Source: Actinomycetota bacterium (lineage in GTDB: Bacteria; Actinomycetota; Actinomycetes; Streptosporangiales; Streptosporangiaceae). From it: a stretch of 64,000 nt of DNA. The translations under genes were made by a program, and so were the position numbers. Below, piece after piece: positions 29,171 through 38,576 of this stretch; the first letter of the stretch is position 1; each line of letters starts with the position of its first letter. The stretch is from assembly GCA_027313705.1 (NCBI GenBank), contig DAHVDE010000008.1:40470-104469 (forward strand), in the 5' to 3' direction. The notes beneath the pieces were generated by a model, which had not been told where the DNA came from, searched no databases, and saw nothing but the letters and a program-made list of their open reading frames with translations.

Positions 29171-29542
29171 GTGTCCGTATTTACCAGCGCCGAGCTTGCC
29201 TTCCTGCAGGGAGAACGGCACCTTGCCAGACTGGCCACCGTGGGCCCGGATGGCATGCCGCACATCGCCCCGGTCGGCTGGTCCCTGGACGAAGATGCGT
29301 GCGTCGTGCGAGTCGGCGGCATCAATCTGGCCGCCACCAAGAAATTCCGCGACATCGCCCGCACGGGGCGTGCGGCAATCGTCATCGACGACGTGCTGCC
29401 GCCGTTCAGGCCGCGCGGCGTCGAAGTCCGCGGCAGGGCCGTCGCGCAGAGCGAGCCGGAAGCCCTCATCGTAATCCACCCCGAGCGGATCGTGAGCTGG
29501 GGACTCGATGGCGCGGCCAACAGTGCCCGTTACGTCGGCTGA
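29171..29542 (+). CDS. PPOX-class (F420-dependent type) flavin/deazaflavin enzyme
   Basis: 'FLQGERHLARLATVGPDGMPHIAPVGW'. Confidence 0.8.
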   Translation: MSVFTSAELAFLQGERHLARLATVGPDGMPHIAPVGWSLDEDACVVRVGGINLAATKKFRDIARTGRAAIVIDDVLPPFRPRGVEVRGRAVAQSEPEALIVIHPERIVSWGLDGAANSARYVG

Positions 29543-29615
29543 TCCCGAGCATCTGGTCACAGGGCGGTTAGCCGCGCCAGGGTCGAGTCAAGGCGATGAC
29601 CGGAATGGCTGAGAC

Positions 29616-31085
29616 TCAACCGCCCGGCCGCATGGACGGAATGTTGTGGTTAAAGCGGAACAGGCGGTCCGGGTCGTAGATGCGCTTGACCTCGGCGAGC
29701 CTGCGCAGGTCGGCCGGCGCGAACACGGTACGGATCCGCTCGGGAGCAGCATCGGCGGCGCCGAGGAAGTTCAGGCTGGCCGCCCCGGCAGTCCAGGGCT
29801 CCATCCGGTCCACGATCTCCTGGGCAACTGGCTCGACCTGCATGCCGTCAGCACCACCGGGAACTCCGGCCAGGTAGAGCTGGAACGCCGCATCCCGGCC
29901 GGGCACCGCGCTTGGCACTTCAGGCTCACGGCCTAGCGCGCCGCCTAGATGCCTCAGCTCGACCAGGCGCAGCGGGCAGGTACTGTCGGGACCGGCTAGC
30001 CCGATCAGCACGTCAGCCGCGTCCTCATCCAACTCGCGCAGTCGTACGCCCCGCTCGTGCACGGCGAGCGGGCCTGGCGGGTCGTTGTGAATGCTCCCCG
30101 TATCGGCGTACGGCATGTCACGGAGCGTGTCGAGCAGCGGCACGGTCAGCCGGCGCAGCGGGGCGACGAGCCCTTCACCATCGGCGGCCGGGCCATGGAA
30201 GGCGAACCGCAGGTGGACCGCGGATCGTCCGCGCAGCGGCTCAGGCACCTCGCGGTCCCATGGGAACCTGGTGAAAGCGAAGGAAGATGTCATGGCGTCG
30301 GGCAGGTCCCTGGTCCAGCGCCGGTAAGCGTGCAGGACTTCCGCGGCCGCTCTGCCAGGGAAATACAGGCCGCCGCCGAATATGCGGGGAGCACGGACCA
30401 GCCCGATCTCAAGTGAGGTCACCACCCCGAAGTTGCCCTTCCCGCCACGCAGCGCCCAGAACAGGTCGGCGTACTGGTCCTGGTGCGCCGTGCGGAGGGT
30501 ACCGCTTGCCGTTACCACGTCGATGCTGCGCACGTGATCGGCGGCGTAGCCAAATGCCCGCCCTAGCAAGCCGAGTCCGCCGCCGAGTGTGTAGCCGACC
30601 GCTCCGGTGTCCGGCGCTGACCCGCTCAGCGGCGCCAGGCCGAAAGGTGCGGCCTCGTGGATGACCCGCGACCATCGCACGCCCGCTTCGATCCTCGCTA
30701 CGCCGGCATAGGGATCTATCCGCACTCCCTGCATCCGGTGAGTGGCGATCAGCAGCGCCTCGTCAGCTGGCAGCGATACTCCGTGCCCCGTGTTGCGCAC
30801 CGCGACGGGGAGTCCGTGACTGGCCGCATAGCTGACCGCCGCCATCACGTCAGCCGGGCCGGTGACGTCGGCGATCATGGCAGGGGCGTGGGCGACCGCC
30901 AGGTTGTGGCCGCGGCGCTGCCGGTCGTATCCGAGACTTCCCGGCAGATAGACCTGCCCGGCCAAGGCGGCTTGAAGTTCCCTGATGCCGGCCCCTTCCG
31001 TAACCGGCTCGGTTACCCGCGGCGGGCCTGAATCGCCCGTTCCGTTCGCCGCAGCCCTGACGAGCACGCCGGAGTTTCCTGGCAT
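29616..31085 (-). CDS. FAD-binding oxidoreductase, BBE-like
   Basis: 'VAVRNTGHGVSLPADEALLIATHRM', 'YTLGGGLGLLGRAFGYAADHVRSIDVVTASG', C-terminal 'RIYDPDRLFRFNHNI'. Confidence 0.9.
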   Translation of the reverse strand: MPGNSGVLVRAAANGTGDSGPPRVTEPVTEGAGIRELQAALAGQVYLPGSLGYDRQRRGHNLAVAHAPAMIADVTGPADVMAAVSYAASHGLPVAVRNTGHGVSLPADEALLIATHRMQGVRIDPYAGVARIEAGVRWSRVIHEAAPFGLAPLSGSAPDTGAVGYTLGGGLGLLGRAFGYAADHVRSIDVVTASGTLRTAHQDQYADLFWALRGGKGNFGVVTSLEIGLVRAPRIFGGGLYFPGRAAAEVLHAYRRWTRDLPDAMTSSFAFTRFPWDREVPEPLRGRSAVHLRFAFHGPAADGEGLVAPLRRLTVPLLDTLRDMPYADTGSIHNDPPGPLAVHERGVRLRELDEDAADVLIGLAGPDSTCPLRLVELRHLGGALGREPEVPSAVPGRDAAFQLYLAGVPGGADGMQVEPVAQEIVDRMEPWTAGAASLNFLGAADAAPERIRTVFAPADLRRLAEVKRIYDPDRLFRFNHNIPSMRPGG

Positions 31086-31145
31086 GGTGATAGTCCTCAC
31101 TGTGTTACCGCGAAACGACGCCCGCGGACGGTACCGGCAGCTCAT

Positions 31146-32501
31146 TCAGCCCTGGACCGTGGCCGCTTCCCTGACCATCCCGGCCCGCTCGGCGCGGTCA
31201 AGCTCTGGGTAGATCGGGCACTCGGTCACCGGCTCGAACGGGTCGAAGGTGTCCCACTGGCTCTGCGTCCGCAAATAACGGGTAAAGGCATTGGTGTCGC
31301 TCCAGAAGTCTCCGCTCAGAACCCGCGCGAAGTGCTGGTCACCCTCCACGGCGAATCCCCGCTGCCGCAGGTAGGCACCCAGCCGGTAGCCGGAGTCGTA
31401 GTAGGCGGAGATCAGCCGCGTGTAAGAGTCATAGCCGGTTTTGTAGAAGTTCGAGTAGGCCAGCAGACGTTCCCGCTCGCTGCCGGGCGCTGAGAGGATG
31501 CGATCCAGCGTCCTGGCTGCTTCGCGACCGGTGGCCATGGCGAGGAACGTGCCGCCGGAAAAGATCGGGTCGATGAAGTTGCCTGCGTCGCCGGCCATCA
31601 TCCAGCCTGCTCCGGTGACCATGTTGGAGAAGTAGCAATAGTCTGTCTCAACGTGGATCTCCGTGCGTGGCGTCGCGCCGGTCAGTCGCTGCACGACGCG
31701 GGGCGCCCTGGCCAGGTGCAGGTCCAGCGCGGACTTCGGGTTCCCGATGGCCCGCAGCGTCTTGCGGGCCATGACGGCGCCGATGCTGATAGTGGTCGGC
31801 CAGATCGGAATGGCCCAGATCCAGCCGTCCGCATGCCCCGCGACCTGGATATCGCCTCGCTTGCCTGGATTGTGGCGCTCATCGAGCCCGTCGTAGTGCC
31901 GGAAGACCGCCACGTTCTGCAGCCAGGGAATCTCTTTCCTGGTCCCGAACAACTGGGCCGCTTTGCTGGCCCGTCCGCCGCAGTCCAGCACCCAGCCGGC
32001 GCGTACCGAGCCCTGCTGGCCGTCGATCTCGTACCTGACACCGCTGACCCGTCCGTCTCCCCCGGTGATCAGGTCGTGGACGACGGCGTCCTGCACCAGC
32101 CTGGCTCCCCGGCGGACCGCCGAGGTGGCCAGGAAGGCATCAAAGTGTGCTCGCTCCACCTGGAATGTCGTCGGGAACCTGCCCGGACCCTGGTCGGCGA
32201 AGTCGGTCCGCCTGTAGTCACCGCTGGGGAAGACAAACTCCGCTCCGGTCTTGATCGGGTACCCCTGCGCCCTGGCCTCCTCGTACAAGCCGGCCTGGCG
32301 GAGAATCTCCGCCGTGTAAGTCAGCTGCGACTCTCCGACGTGGAAGCGCGGCAGGGTGCGCCGCTCAAGCATCAGCACGGAACGGCCGGCCTCAGCGAGC
32401 GTGAGCGCGGCGATAGACCCGGAAGGCCCGGCGCCGATCACTACGACCTCGACCGACTCGGGGACCTGGCTGATACGGCTATTGCCCGGCAAGCCGCTCA
32501 T
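31146..32501 (-). CDS. Flavin-dependent halogenase
   Basis: GxGxxG start 'VVVIGAGPSGSIAALTLAEAG', 'PRFHVGESQL', WxWxIP motif 'WIWAIP', and FxxPxxSxG motif 'FIDPIFSGG'. Confidence 0.82.
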   Translation of the reverse strand: MSGLPGNSRISQVPESVEVVVIGAGPSGSIAALTLAEAGRSVLMLERRTLPRFHVGESQLTYTAEILRQAGLYEEARAQGYPIKTGAEFVFPSGDYRRTDFADQGPGRFPTTFQVERAHFDAFLATSAVRRGARLVQDAVVHDLITGGDGRVSGVRYEIDGQQGSVRAGWVLDCGGRASKAAQLFGTRKEIPWLQNVAVFRHYDGLDERHNPGKRGDIQVAGHADGWIWAIPIWPTTISIGAVMARKTLRAIGNPKSALDLHLARAPRVVQRLTGATPRTEIHVETDYCYFSNMVTGAGWMMAGDAGNFIDPIFSGGTFLAMATGREAARTLDRILSAPGSERERLLAYSNFYKTGYDSYTRLISAYYDSGYRLGAYLRQRGFAVEGDQHFARVLSGDFWSDTNAFTRYLRTQSQWDTFDPFEPVTECPIYPELDRAERAGMVREAATVQG

Positions 32502-32905
32502 CGCTGTCCTCCTGCCTCGTCCAAGTAGAGGGTATAAAAATGAGTCTCGGGGCTTGCCGGGTCGATGTGCATTTCACCGCGTGCCCCGCGATAGGCGCCA
32601 GTACCGCCGGTAACCGCAGCGAAGAAAGGCGGCGGAGGGAAGACCTCCTCCACGAAGGTCTGAAAAGCGATCGTGCCGTCTGGCAAGCTCATGCTCACGT
32701 TGCAGACGATGTAGCTGCGGCCGTCATCTATCCGGACCACGGTGCAGGTGCCGCCGTCGAATCCGACCACCTCGCCATCGCGGGAAAGTTCGTGAGTGAA
32801 GACGCTGCGATCACCGAGGTTCGCATCCGCCTCGCCATTCTTGTAAACCTCACGGCGAACCGGCCTGGCGACAAGCTTGATGACTTTCTGTTCGACCATC
32901 GACAT
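32498..32905 (-). CDS. Allene oxide cyclase / dirigent-like barrel protein
   Basis: 'CNVSMSLPDGTIAFQTFVEE', 'FAAVTGGTGAYRGARGEMHID' resemble AOC-like barrel proteins; 4-bp overlap with the halogenase. Confidence 0.6.
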   Translation of the reverse strand: MSMVEQKVIKLVARPVRREVYKNGEADANLGDRSVFTHELSRDGEVVGFDGGTCTVVRIDDGRSYIVCNVSMSLPDGTIAFQTFVEEVFPPPPFFAAVTGGTGAYRGARGEMHIDPASPETHFYTLYLDEAGGQR

Positions 32906-33159
32906 GAATCCTCCACTCCGCTGCTCTTTCCCTTGATCGTGGCAGTACGTCGCGGAGACGGGCATCACGCGATCTCGTGTGAACGGATGGCATCAGAGCC
33001 CTGGTTCGGCGGCCAGGCCGAACCGGTATAGCGCATTGGCGTGATAAATGGGCCGGCCACGGGATCCCGGCAGGTCCCTGCCAGGTCCCTGCCATTCATC
33101 CCGCGCCCATGGCAGAGGGAGCCGGGTCGGCCCCGGCCCTCCCTGCCATGGACGGGTAC

Positions 33160-33810
33160 CTACGCAGACATCGCGCCCGCCATGCCCGCCTGCCGCGCCA
33201 GCCGGAAGTCGACCATCCTGGCGGCTACCTCGGTCAGCCGACGCCCCTGGTACCTGGCCGCAGCGAGGATCTCCTCCGTTGGCATGGCACCTTGTACCCC
33301 GGCGACGAAAGACGTCCCGTAAGGATTGCCGCCCGCGCCGTAGACGGCCGGGTCGGTGTAGCCAGGTGGCACGATCACCGTGCCCCAGTGATAAAGGACA
33401 TTATTGAGGGAGAGCAGCGTGGACTCCTGCCCGCCGTGCTGGTTGATCGCTGAGGTGAACGAGGTCGCCGCTTTGTCAGCGAGCTTGCCGCCCATCCACA
33501 GCGGCCCGGTCGTGTCAAGGAACTGCTTGAGCTGCGCCGAGACGTTGCCGTACCTGGTGGGAGTTCCGAAGGCGAAGCCATCAGCCCAGGCGAGATCCTC
33601 GATCTCCGCCTCGGCCACCTTGTCCTGAATTTCCTGCAGGTGGCTCCGCCACCGCGCGTTCATGTCTATGGCCCAGTCCGGGGCCAGTTCCGCCACGCGC
33701 CGTAGCCGGACCTCGGCACCGGCTTGGGCCGCTCCCTCGGCCACGGCCTCCGCTAGCCGGTGAACGTTGCCTGTCGAACTGTAATAGATGACAGCGATAT
33801 TTACCGTCAC
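33160..33810 (-). CDS. NAD(P)H:quinone oxidoreductase, WrbA-type (second copy)
   Basis: 'IAVIYYSSTGNVHRLAEAVAEGA', 'GGQESTLLSLNNVLYHWGTVIVPPGYTD'; clearly paralogous to 8651-9283. Confidence 0.88.
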   Translation of the reverse strand: MTVNIAVIYYSSTGNVHRLAEAVAEGAAQAGAEVRLRRVAELAPDWAIDMNARWRSHLQEIQDKVAEAEIEDLAWADGFAFGTPTRYGNVSAQLKQFLDTTGPLWMGGKLADKAATSFTSAINQHGGQESTLLSLNNVLYHWGTVIVPPGYTDPAVYGAGGNPYGTSFVAGVQGAMPTEEILAAARYQGRRLTEVAARMVDFRLARQAGMAGAMSA

Positions 33811-34064
33811 GGTGTTGTCTCCTTACTTCCTCTGTTTCGTGGAATCTGACCTGTTCCCGATGCCGACTCGCCGGCGGCGATCCAGCGGCGGGCCGACGGA
33901 CGCCGCAGCGCCATGACGATCGCCAGCACATCGACCGACAGGCGCGCCAGCGGCTCAAGCAACTCCCTGTTGGCCTTGTAGCTGGACGCCAGCCGGACGA
34001 CGGCGTCAGCGCACCGCCGGCACCCCCTGGCTGCGCCGATCTTGCGGCTGTCACAGTTCTCCAC
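33807..34064 (-). CDS. Small hypothetical protein, 4-bp overlap with wrbA-like gene
   Basis: 85-aa ORF with a Cys-containing N-terminal half; position supports coupling. Confidence 0.4.
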   Translation of the reverse strand: MENCDSRKIGAARGCRRCADAVVRLASSYKANRELLEPLARLSVDVLAIVMALRRPSARRWIAAGESASGTGQIPRNRGSKETTP

Positions 34065-34077
34065 AAGCGCCCACCTA

Positions 34078-34106
34078 GTTCTCTAGAGTCTTGTACTCTA
34101 GAGAAC
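34078..34106. promoter_or_regulatory. 29-bp perfect inverted repeat operator GTTCTCTAGAGT-CTTGT-ACTCTAGAGAAC
   Basis: 12-bp perfect arms, 5-bp spacer, between the divergent wrbA-side operon and a MarR gene. Confidence 0.75.
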
Positions 34107-34154
34107 GTTATCCAGAGTATGGTGTCTACGTCAACCACCTGGTAGCCTGGATTC

Positions 34155-34643
34155 ATGAGTCACGACGACCGCCCGGAGGGTCTAGCGGCGTGGACTGATC
34201 TGTGCAATATCGTGGACTCCGTCCGGCTGGCCCTGAACAGGGAGCTCCTGCAGCAGGCCGGGGTAACGCTCGCCGAGAATCTCGTCCTGTGCCACGTGGC
34301 CATGGCTCCCGGACAGCGGCTTCGCATGATAGACATCGCGCAGTTGCTCGCAATCGGCAAAAGCGCGGTGACCAAGACCGTCGACCGTCTTGAGGAGCGC
34401 GGGCTGCTCACCAGGAGCAGGGACAGCGCGGACCGCAGGACCATTTACGCAGTGCTCACGCCGCAAGGAGCGAAGGTATTCGGGCAGACTCAGCCCGTGT
34501 ACGTCGGCGCGGTCGGCCGCTATTTCTCCGGTCTTCTGACTGAAACCGAACTTGCCAGCCTGCGGCACGCATCGGACCGGCTCAAGGCCGAAGTGCCCGG
34601 CTCCGTGACCCGTTCCCCGCAAACCGCAAAGGGCATGCACTGA
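34155..34643 (+). CDS. MarR family transcriptional regulator
   Basis: 'MIDIAQLLAIGKSAVTKTVDRLEERGLLTRSRDSADRRTIYAVLTPQG'. Confidence 0.88.
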   Translation: MSHDDRPEGLAAWTDLCNIVDSVRLALNRELLQQAGVTLAENLVLCHVAMAPGQRLRMIDIAQLLAIGKSAVTKTVDRLEERGLLTRSRDSADRRTIYAVLTPQGAKVFGQTQPVYVGAVGRYFSGLLTETELASLRHASDRLKAEVPGSVTRSPQTAKGMH

Positions 34644-34691
34644 CCGTGCGACTCGCGCTGAAGGCGACTGCGAGTGACCAGGTCCGTTCCT

Positions 34692-36053
34692 TCAGATGGC
34701 GACTACGCAGTTATCGGCACTGTCGCGCATGACGCTGACGATGCCGGCCGTGCCGTCGCTGAAGAACCTGGAGAACAGGCCGGCCGGGCGCCCGCCGAAC
34801 AGCAGCGGCCCGAACACCGGGGCGACGTCGGCATCGTGAACCTCATCGGCGCCGTCGGCGATCATCGCCAGCCGGCACGACCTCGGCTCGACGAAGGCCT
34901 GCACGACGCTCGTTCCGGCCCTGGCGGCCTCGGTCACGGCGGCTTCCCAGGCCGGCTGGCTGGCCTGGTTGCCGATGACGACCTGCTGGCCGCTCATGCC
35001 CAGGCTGCTCTTGAGCACGAGGGACTCGCGGCTGCCGACGGCGAACGGGACGAGGTCGACGTCGCGGTTGCCCATGGTCGTCCGCCGGTCGGCGAGGATC
35101 CTGGTCCACGGCAGATGCGCGGCCACTAGTGCCCGCTCGGCGGCGCTCATCCACGGCCTGCCCTCAGACAGCAAGCCCATTGTCAGCTTGCTGGACAAGA
35201 ACGTGGAGGTCTGGGTATTCACCAGCAGGCAGCCGTGATCCAGTGCGGCTTGGACCGGCGCGGTGTCGATGCCGAGCTCGGTCCAGTCGGGGATGGTGAA
35301 GTTCCGCAGGCCGAGCGGGTAACGCAGCTGCGGCGGGCAGTCCCAGGCCTGGTGCAGGTCCTCAGGCTCGAAGAAACGCGCGGTGAGGCCAACGTTGTTG
35401 AAGTACTCGGCTTCGAGGTCGAAATACCTGGTGGACTCCACTTTCTGGTCGCGGGCGCTGCCCGTCATCGCGACCCTGGGCGCGACGCCGAGCTCGGCGC
35501 TCAGCGCGCGGAACATCCCGGCGCGAACGGCGAACGGATCGGTAGAGCTGAACGGCACCCGGCCTTCTTCGTCGGCGTAGAGCTTGCGCCACACCTCAAG
35601 GCGGCAGTGCGTCTCCACTGGCCCGCCGATCGCCGCGCTGACGTTGAACTCGAGGAACTGCGGACCGTCAGGTCCGATGACGATGTCCGGCCGCGCCACC
35701 ATGTCCGCGTACCGTTCCTCGGTGAACTGGTCATCGGCAAATAGCTGGTGCTCGCTGGGCGGCATCTGGTACGCGGCCAGCCGCCCGCCGGTCGTGTCCG
35801 CGCTCTCCAGTGCCGCCCGGCGTACCAAGTCGAGCAGGGCGGCGGTCAGCCGGAAAAGCTGGGCGTAAGAGGCCCTGGGCAGCGCGATCGGCGCGGCGGG
35901 CAGCACCGGCTGATACGGCCAGCCTGTGTCGCGGATCTCGTGGCGCAGCATCTCCCTGATGGTGCCGGCGGACGCCGCAGGCGCCAGCCGGCGGCGTCCG
36001 AACCACCGGTGACTGCTGGCCGACCCGGTGCTGATGTCCTCGATTGGGTTCAT
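34692..36053 (-). CDS. ATP-grasp-like protein (circularly permuted type suspected)
   Basis: 'PDIVIGPDGPQFLEFNVSAAIGGPVE', 'LVLKSSLGMSGQQVVIG', 'TSVVQAFVEP'. Confidence 0.55.
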   Translation of the reverse strand: MNPIEDISTGSASSHRWFGRRRLAPAASAGTIREMLRHEIRDTGWPYQPVLPAAPIALPRASYAQLFRLTAALLDLVRRAALESADTTGGRLAAYQMPPSEHQLFADDQFTEERYADMVARPDIVIGPDGPQFLEFNVSAAIGGPVETHCRLEVWRKLYADEEGRVPFSSTDPFAVRAGMFRALSAELGVAPRVAMTGSARDQKVESTRYFDLEAEYFNNVGLTARFFEPEDLHQAWDCPPQLRYPLGLRNFTIPDWTELGIDTAPVQAALDHGCLLVNTQTSTFLSSKLTMGLLSEGRPWMSAAERALVAAHLPWTRILADRRTTMGNRDVDLVPFAVGSRESLVLKSSLGMSGQQVVIGNQASQPAWEAAVTEAARAGTSVVQAFVEPRSCRLAMIADGADEVHDADVAPVFGPLLFGGRPAGLFSRFFSDGTAGIVSVMRDSADNCVVAI

Positions 36054-36108
36054 CCGTCCTCTTCCGGCGTTACGGTCTGAATATCCATCTCACGAAGGAG
36101 CACGACGC

Positions 36109-36600
36109 ATGACCTTACGCCGCGTAGACGACAATGAGTACGTCGAGGAGCATGGCGGTGATTACGAGGATTTCGAGCCCGGAATGGTGATCAGGCACTG
36201 GCCGGGCCGGACGATTTCCGAGGTCGATAACACCTGGCTGACCCTGCTGACCATGAATCAGCACCCGCTGCATTTTGACCAGCACTACGCCCAGGCCGCT
36301 GAGTACGGCCGGATCCTGGTCAACAGCGGGATAACCCTGTGCCTGATCGGGGGCATGACGGTGCAGGCGCTCTCGGCCAGGGCGGTGGCCAATCTCGGCT
36401 GGGACCGGGTCAGGTTGCGCGATCCTGTCTTCGTCGGCGACACGCTGTACGCGACCAGCCGGATCCTCGGCAAACGGCTGTCCGCCTCCCGGCCTGGCAA
36501 CGGCATCATCACCGCGGAGACTACGGGCACCAAGTCGACCGGCGAGACGGTCATCGTGTTCGAGCGCTCGTTCCTGGTTCGCTGCCGCGAGACCGGCTGA
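36109..36600 (+). CDS. MaoC family (hot-dog) dehydratase/hydratase
   Basis: 'YEDFEPGMVIRHWPGRTISEVDNTWLTLLTMNQHPLHFDQHYA'. Confidence 0.88.
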   Translation: MTLRRVDDNEYVEEHGGDYEDFEPGMVIRHWPGRTISEVDNTWLTLLTMNQHPLHFDQHYAQAAEYGRILVNSGITLCLIGGMTVQALSARAVANLGWDRVRLRDPVFVGDTLYATSRILGKRLSASRPGNGIITAETTGTKSTGETVIVFERSFLVRCRETG

Positions 36601-36603
36601 CGC

Positions 36604-37566
36604 TCAGTCAGGGATACCGAGTGCTTCGAAGATGGCCGCCGCCGCGGCCGTGTCCTCCACCGCCATCCCCACCGAGCGGAACACCGAGGTGAGCCGCCGG
36701 GCTCCGGCCTGGCGGCCCGGCACAGCACCGAGTTCGTGCAACTGGTCCAGGCCGGTCAGCCCGGCTGCGATCGCGGCCCTGATCTCGCCGGCCTCCGCGA
36801 GCGCCGCGGCTCGTTCCTCCACGACGACCAGCGCGCCGGCCAGCAGGGCGGGATCGACCTCGATCGCGTTCTCGTGGGTGCCGCCGATCACGTTCAGGTG
36901 CGCTCCTTGAGTCACCCAGCCGGCCAGGACCAGCGGCCTTCGGCCGTCCGTGGCGGTCGCCGTGCAGATGACCTCGGCGTCGGTCACCGCGTCCCTTACC
37001 GTGTCGCACACCGTGACCTTGACCGGGCGCTCAGCGGTGCCGGTCATCCACTCAGCGAAGGCTTCCGCGCTTGCCCGGGTACGGGAGACCACCCGGACCG
37101 ACCGGATCGGAAGGACCGCGCGGACGGCCCGCGCCACCGCGCGCGCCTGTACCCCGGCGCCCACGATGGCCAGGTCGCTGGCATCCTCGCTGGCGCACAG
37201 CCTGGTCGCCAGGCCCGCGACCGCTCCGGTACGGATCGCCGTCAGCTCAGCACCGTCAAGCAGCGCCATGATCCGCCCGGTCGCCAGGTCGGTCAGCACG
37301 GCGACACCGTCGATGAGCGGCAGCCCGCGGCCCGGGTTGCCTGGGGTGAGGGTGGTGATCTTGACGCAGCCGACACCACGCTGCTCCCAGAGCGCCGGGC
37401 CGACGACGAGTTGCCGGCCGGCACCGTGCTCGATGACCGTGCGGCCGCGGGAAGGGACCGAGCCTGCCGACAGGCCGGCGAACGCCTCGGCCAGAGCGTC
37501 CATCACCCGCATCAGCACGCTCGTCCCTGCCATATCGCGCGCGCCGATCAGCGCTGGGCAGGTCAC
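36604..37566 (-). CDS. Ornithine cyclodeaminase / mu-crystallin family protein
   Basis: '[51 protein letters not shown]', 'AHLNVIGG'. Confidence 0.88.
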   Translation of the reverse strand: MTCPALIGARDMAGTSVLMRVMDALAEAFAGLSAGSVPSRGRTVIEHGAGRQLVVGPALWEQRGVGCVKITTLTPGNPGRGLPLIDGVAVLTDLATGRIMALLDGAELTAIRTGAVAGLATRLCASEDASDLAIVGAGVQARAVARAVRAVLPIRSVRVVSRTRASAEAFAEWMTGTAERPVKVTVCDTVRDAVTDAEVICTATATDGRRPLVLAGWVTQGAHLNVIGGTHENAIEVDPALLAGALVVVEERAAALAEAGEIRAAIAAGLTGLDQLHELGAVPGRQAGARRLTSVFRSVGMAVEDTAAAAAIFEALGIPD

Positions 37567-38576
37567 GCGGCGTTCCCGCGGCGGCCGCTGAGCTCCGCCG
37601 CGACTCCGATGATCAGATCCTCCTGCCCGGCGATGGCCTGCCGCCTGCCCAGTTCGAAGAACACATCGCGCGGATCGATCCCGGCTCGCCTGGACTGATC
37701 GAGAACCTGATGCTTGAAACCGGAGAAGACCCCGGCCAGCCCGCTGACGATGCTGATCGAGTCGGTGACCGGCGGTGCGGACATCAGCTCACGTCCAGCG
37801 AAGTCGGCGGCGTCAAGCAGTCCGTACAGGTCGATGCCGGTCGGAAAACCGCTGCGCTCAAGCACGGGCACCAGCACCTCAAGCTGGGTGTTGCCAGCGC
37901 CGGCCCCGAAGCCGCGGGCACAGCCGTCGATGATGCGCGCCCCGGCCTCGGCTGCGGCAACGGAGTTCGCGACGGCCATCCCGAGGTTGTTGTGCCCGTG
38001 AAAGATCACCGGCACATCGGTCGCCGCGCCGATCGCACCGATTCGCTCGGTCACGTCCGCGGGCAGGAAGTGGCCGGCCGAATCCATGATGCCCACCGCC
38101 CGTGCCCCGTAGCGAACGGCCAGGGCAGCCTGGCTGGCGAGTTCGGCCGGGGTGGCCATATGACTCATCATCAGTACGCAGTGGGCTTCGGCACCCGCTT
38201 CGGCAAGAAAGCCCAGATGCCGTTCGGCCAGCGTCATCTCGGTGCAGTGAACGCCGATCCTGATGACATCGGCACCGTGGGCCATGGCGCGGCGCAGATC
38301 ATCGGAGGTACCCCAGCCAGGCAGCATGAACACGCCCATCTTGACGTGCGCAAGTGCGTCCCGCACGGTCGACAGCATGAGGTCGTCGCTGACGGCGCTG
38401 CGTCCCACCTGCAGCGAGGACGCGCCAAGCCCGTTGCCGTGCCCGACCTCTACGACCGGGATCCCGGCCTTGTCGGCCGCCTCCGCGTATCCGCGCAGCG
38501 CCGTCACGCTGAGCTGGTGACGGACCGCATGCTGGCCGTCGCGGAGCGTCGGGTCGTGGATCAGCACCGCGCTCAC
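37563..38576 (-). CDS. 4-hydroxy-2-oxovalerate aldolase family (DmpG/MhpE; NikB-like)
   Basis: '[51 protein letters not shown]', '[50 protein letters not shown]'. Confidence 0.92.
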   Translation of the reverse strand: MSAVLIHDPTLRDGQHAVRHQLSVTALRGYAEAADKAGIPVVEVGHGNGLGASSLQVGRSAVSDDLMLSTVRDALAHVKMGVFMLPGWGTSDDLRRAMAHGADVIRIGVHCTEMTLAERHLGFLAEAGAEAHCVLMMSHMATPAELASQAALAVRYGARAVGIMDSAGHFLPADVTERIGAIGAATDVPVIFHGHNNLGMAVANSVAAAEAGARIIDGCARGFGAGAGNTQLEVLVPVLERSGFPTGIDLYGLLDAADFAGRELMSAPPVTDSISIVSGLAGVFSGFKHQVLDQSRRAGIDPRDVFFELGRRQAIAGQEDLIIGVAAELSGRRGNAA

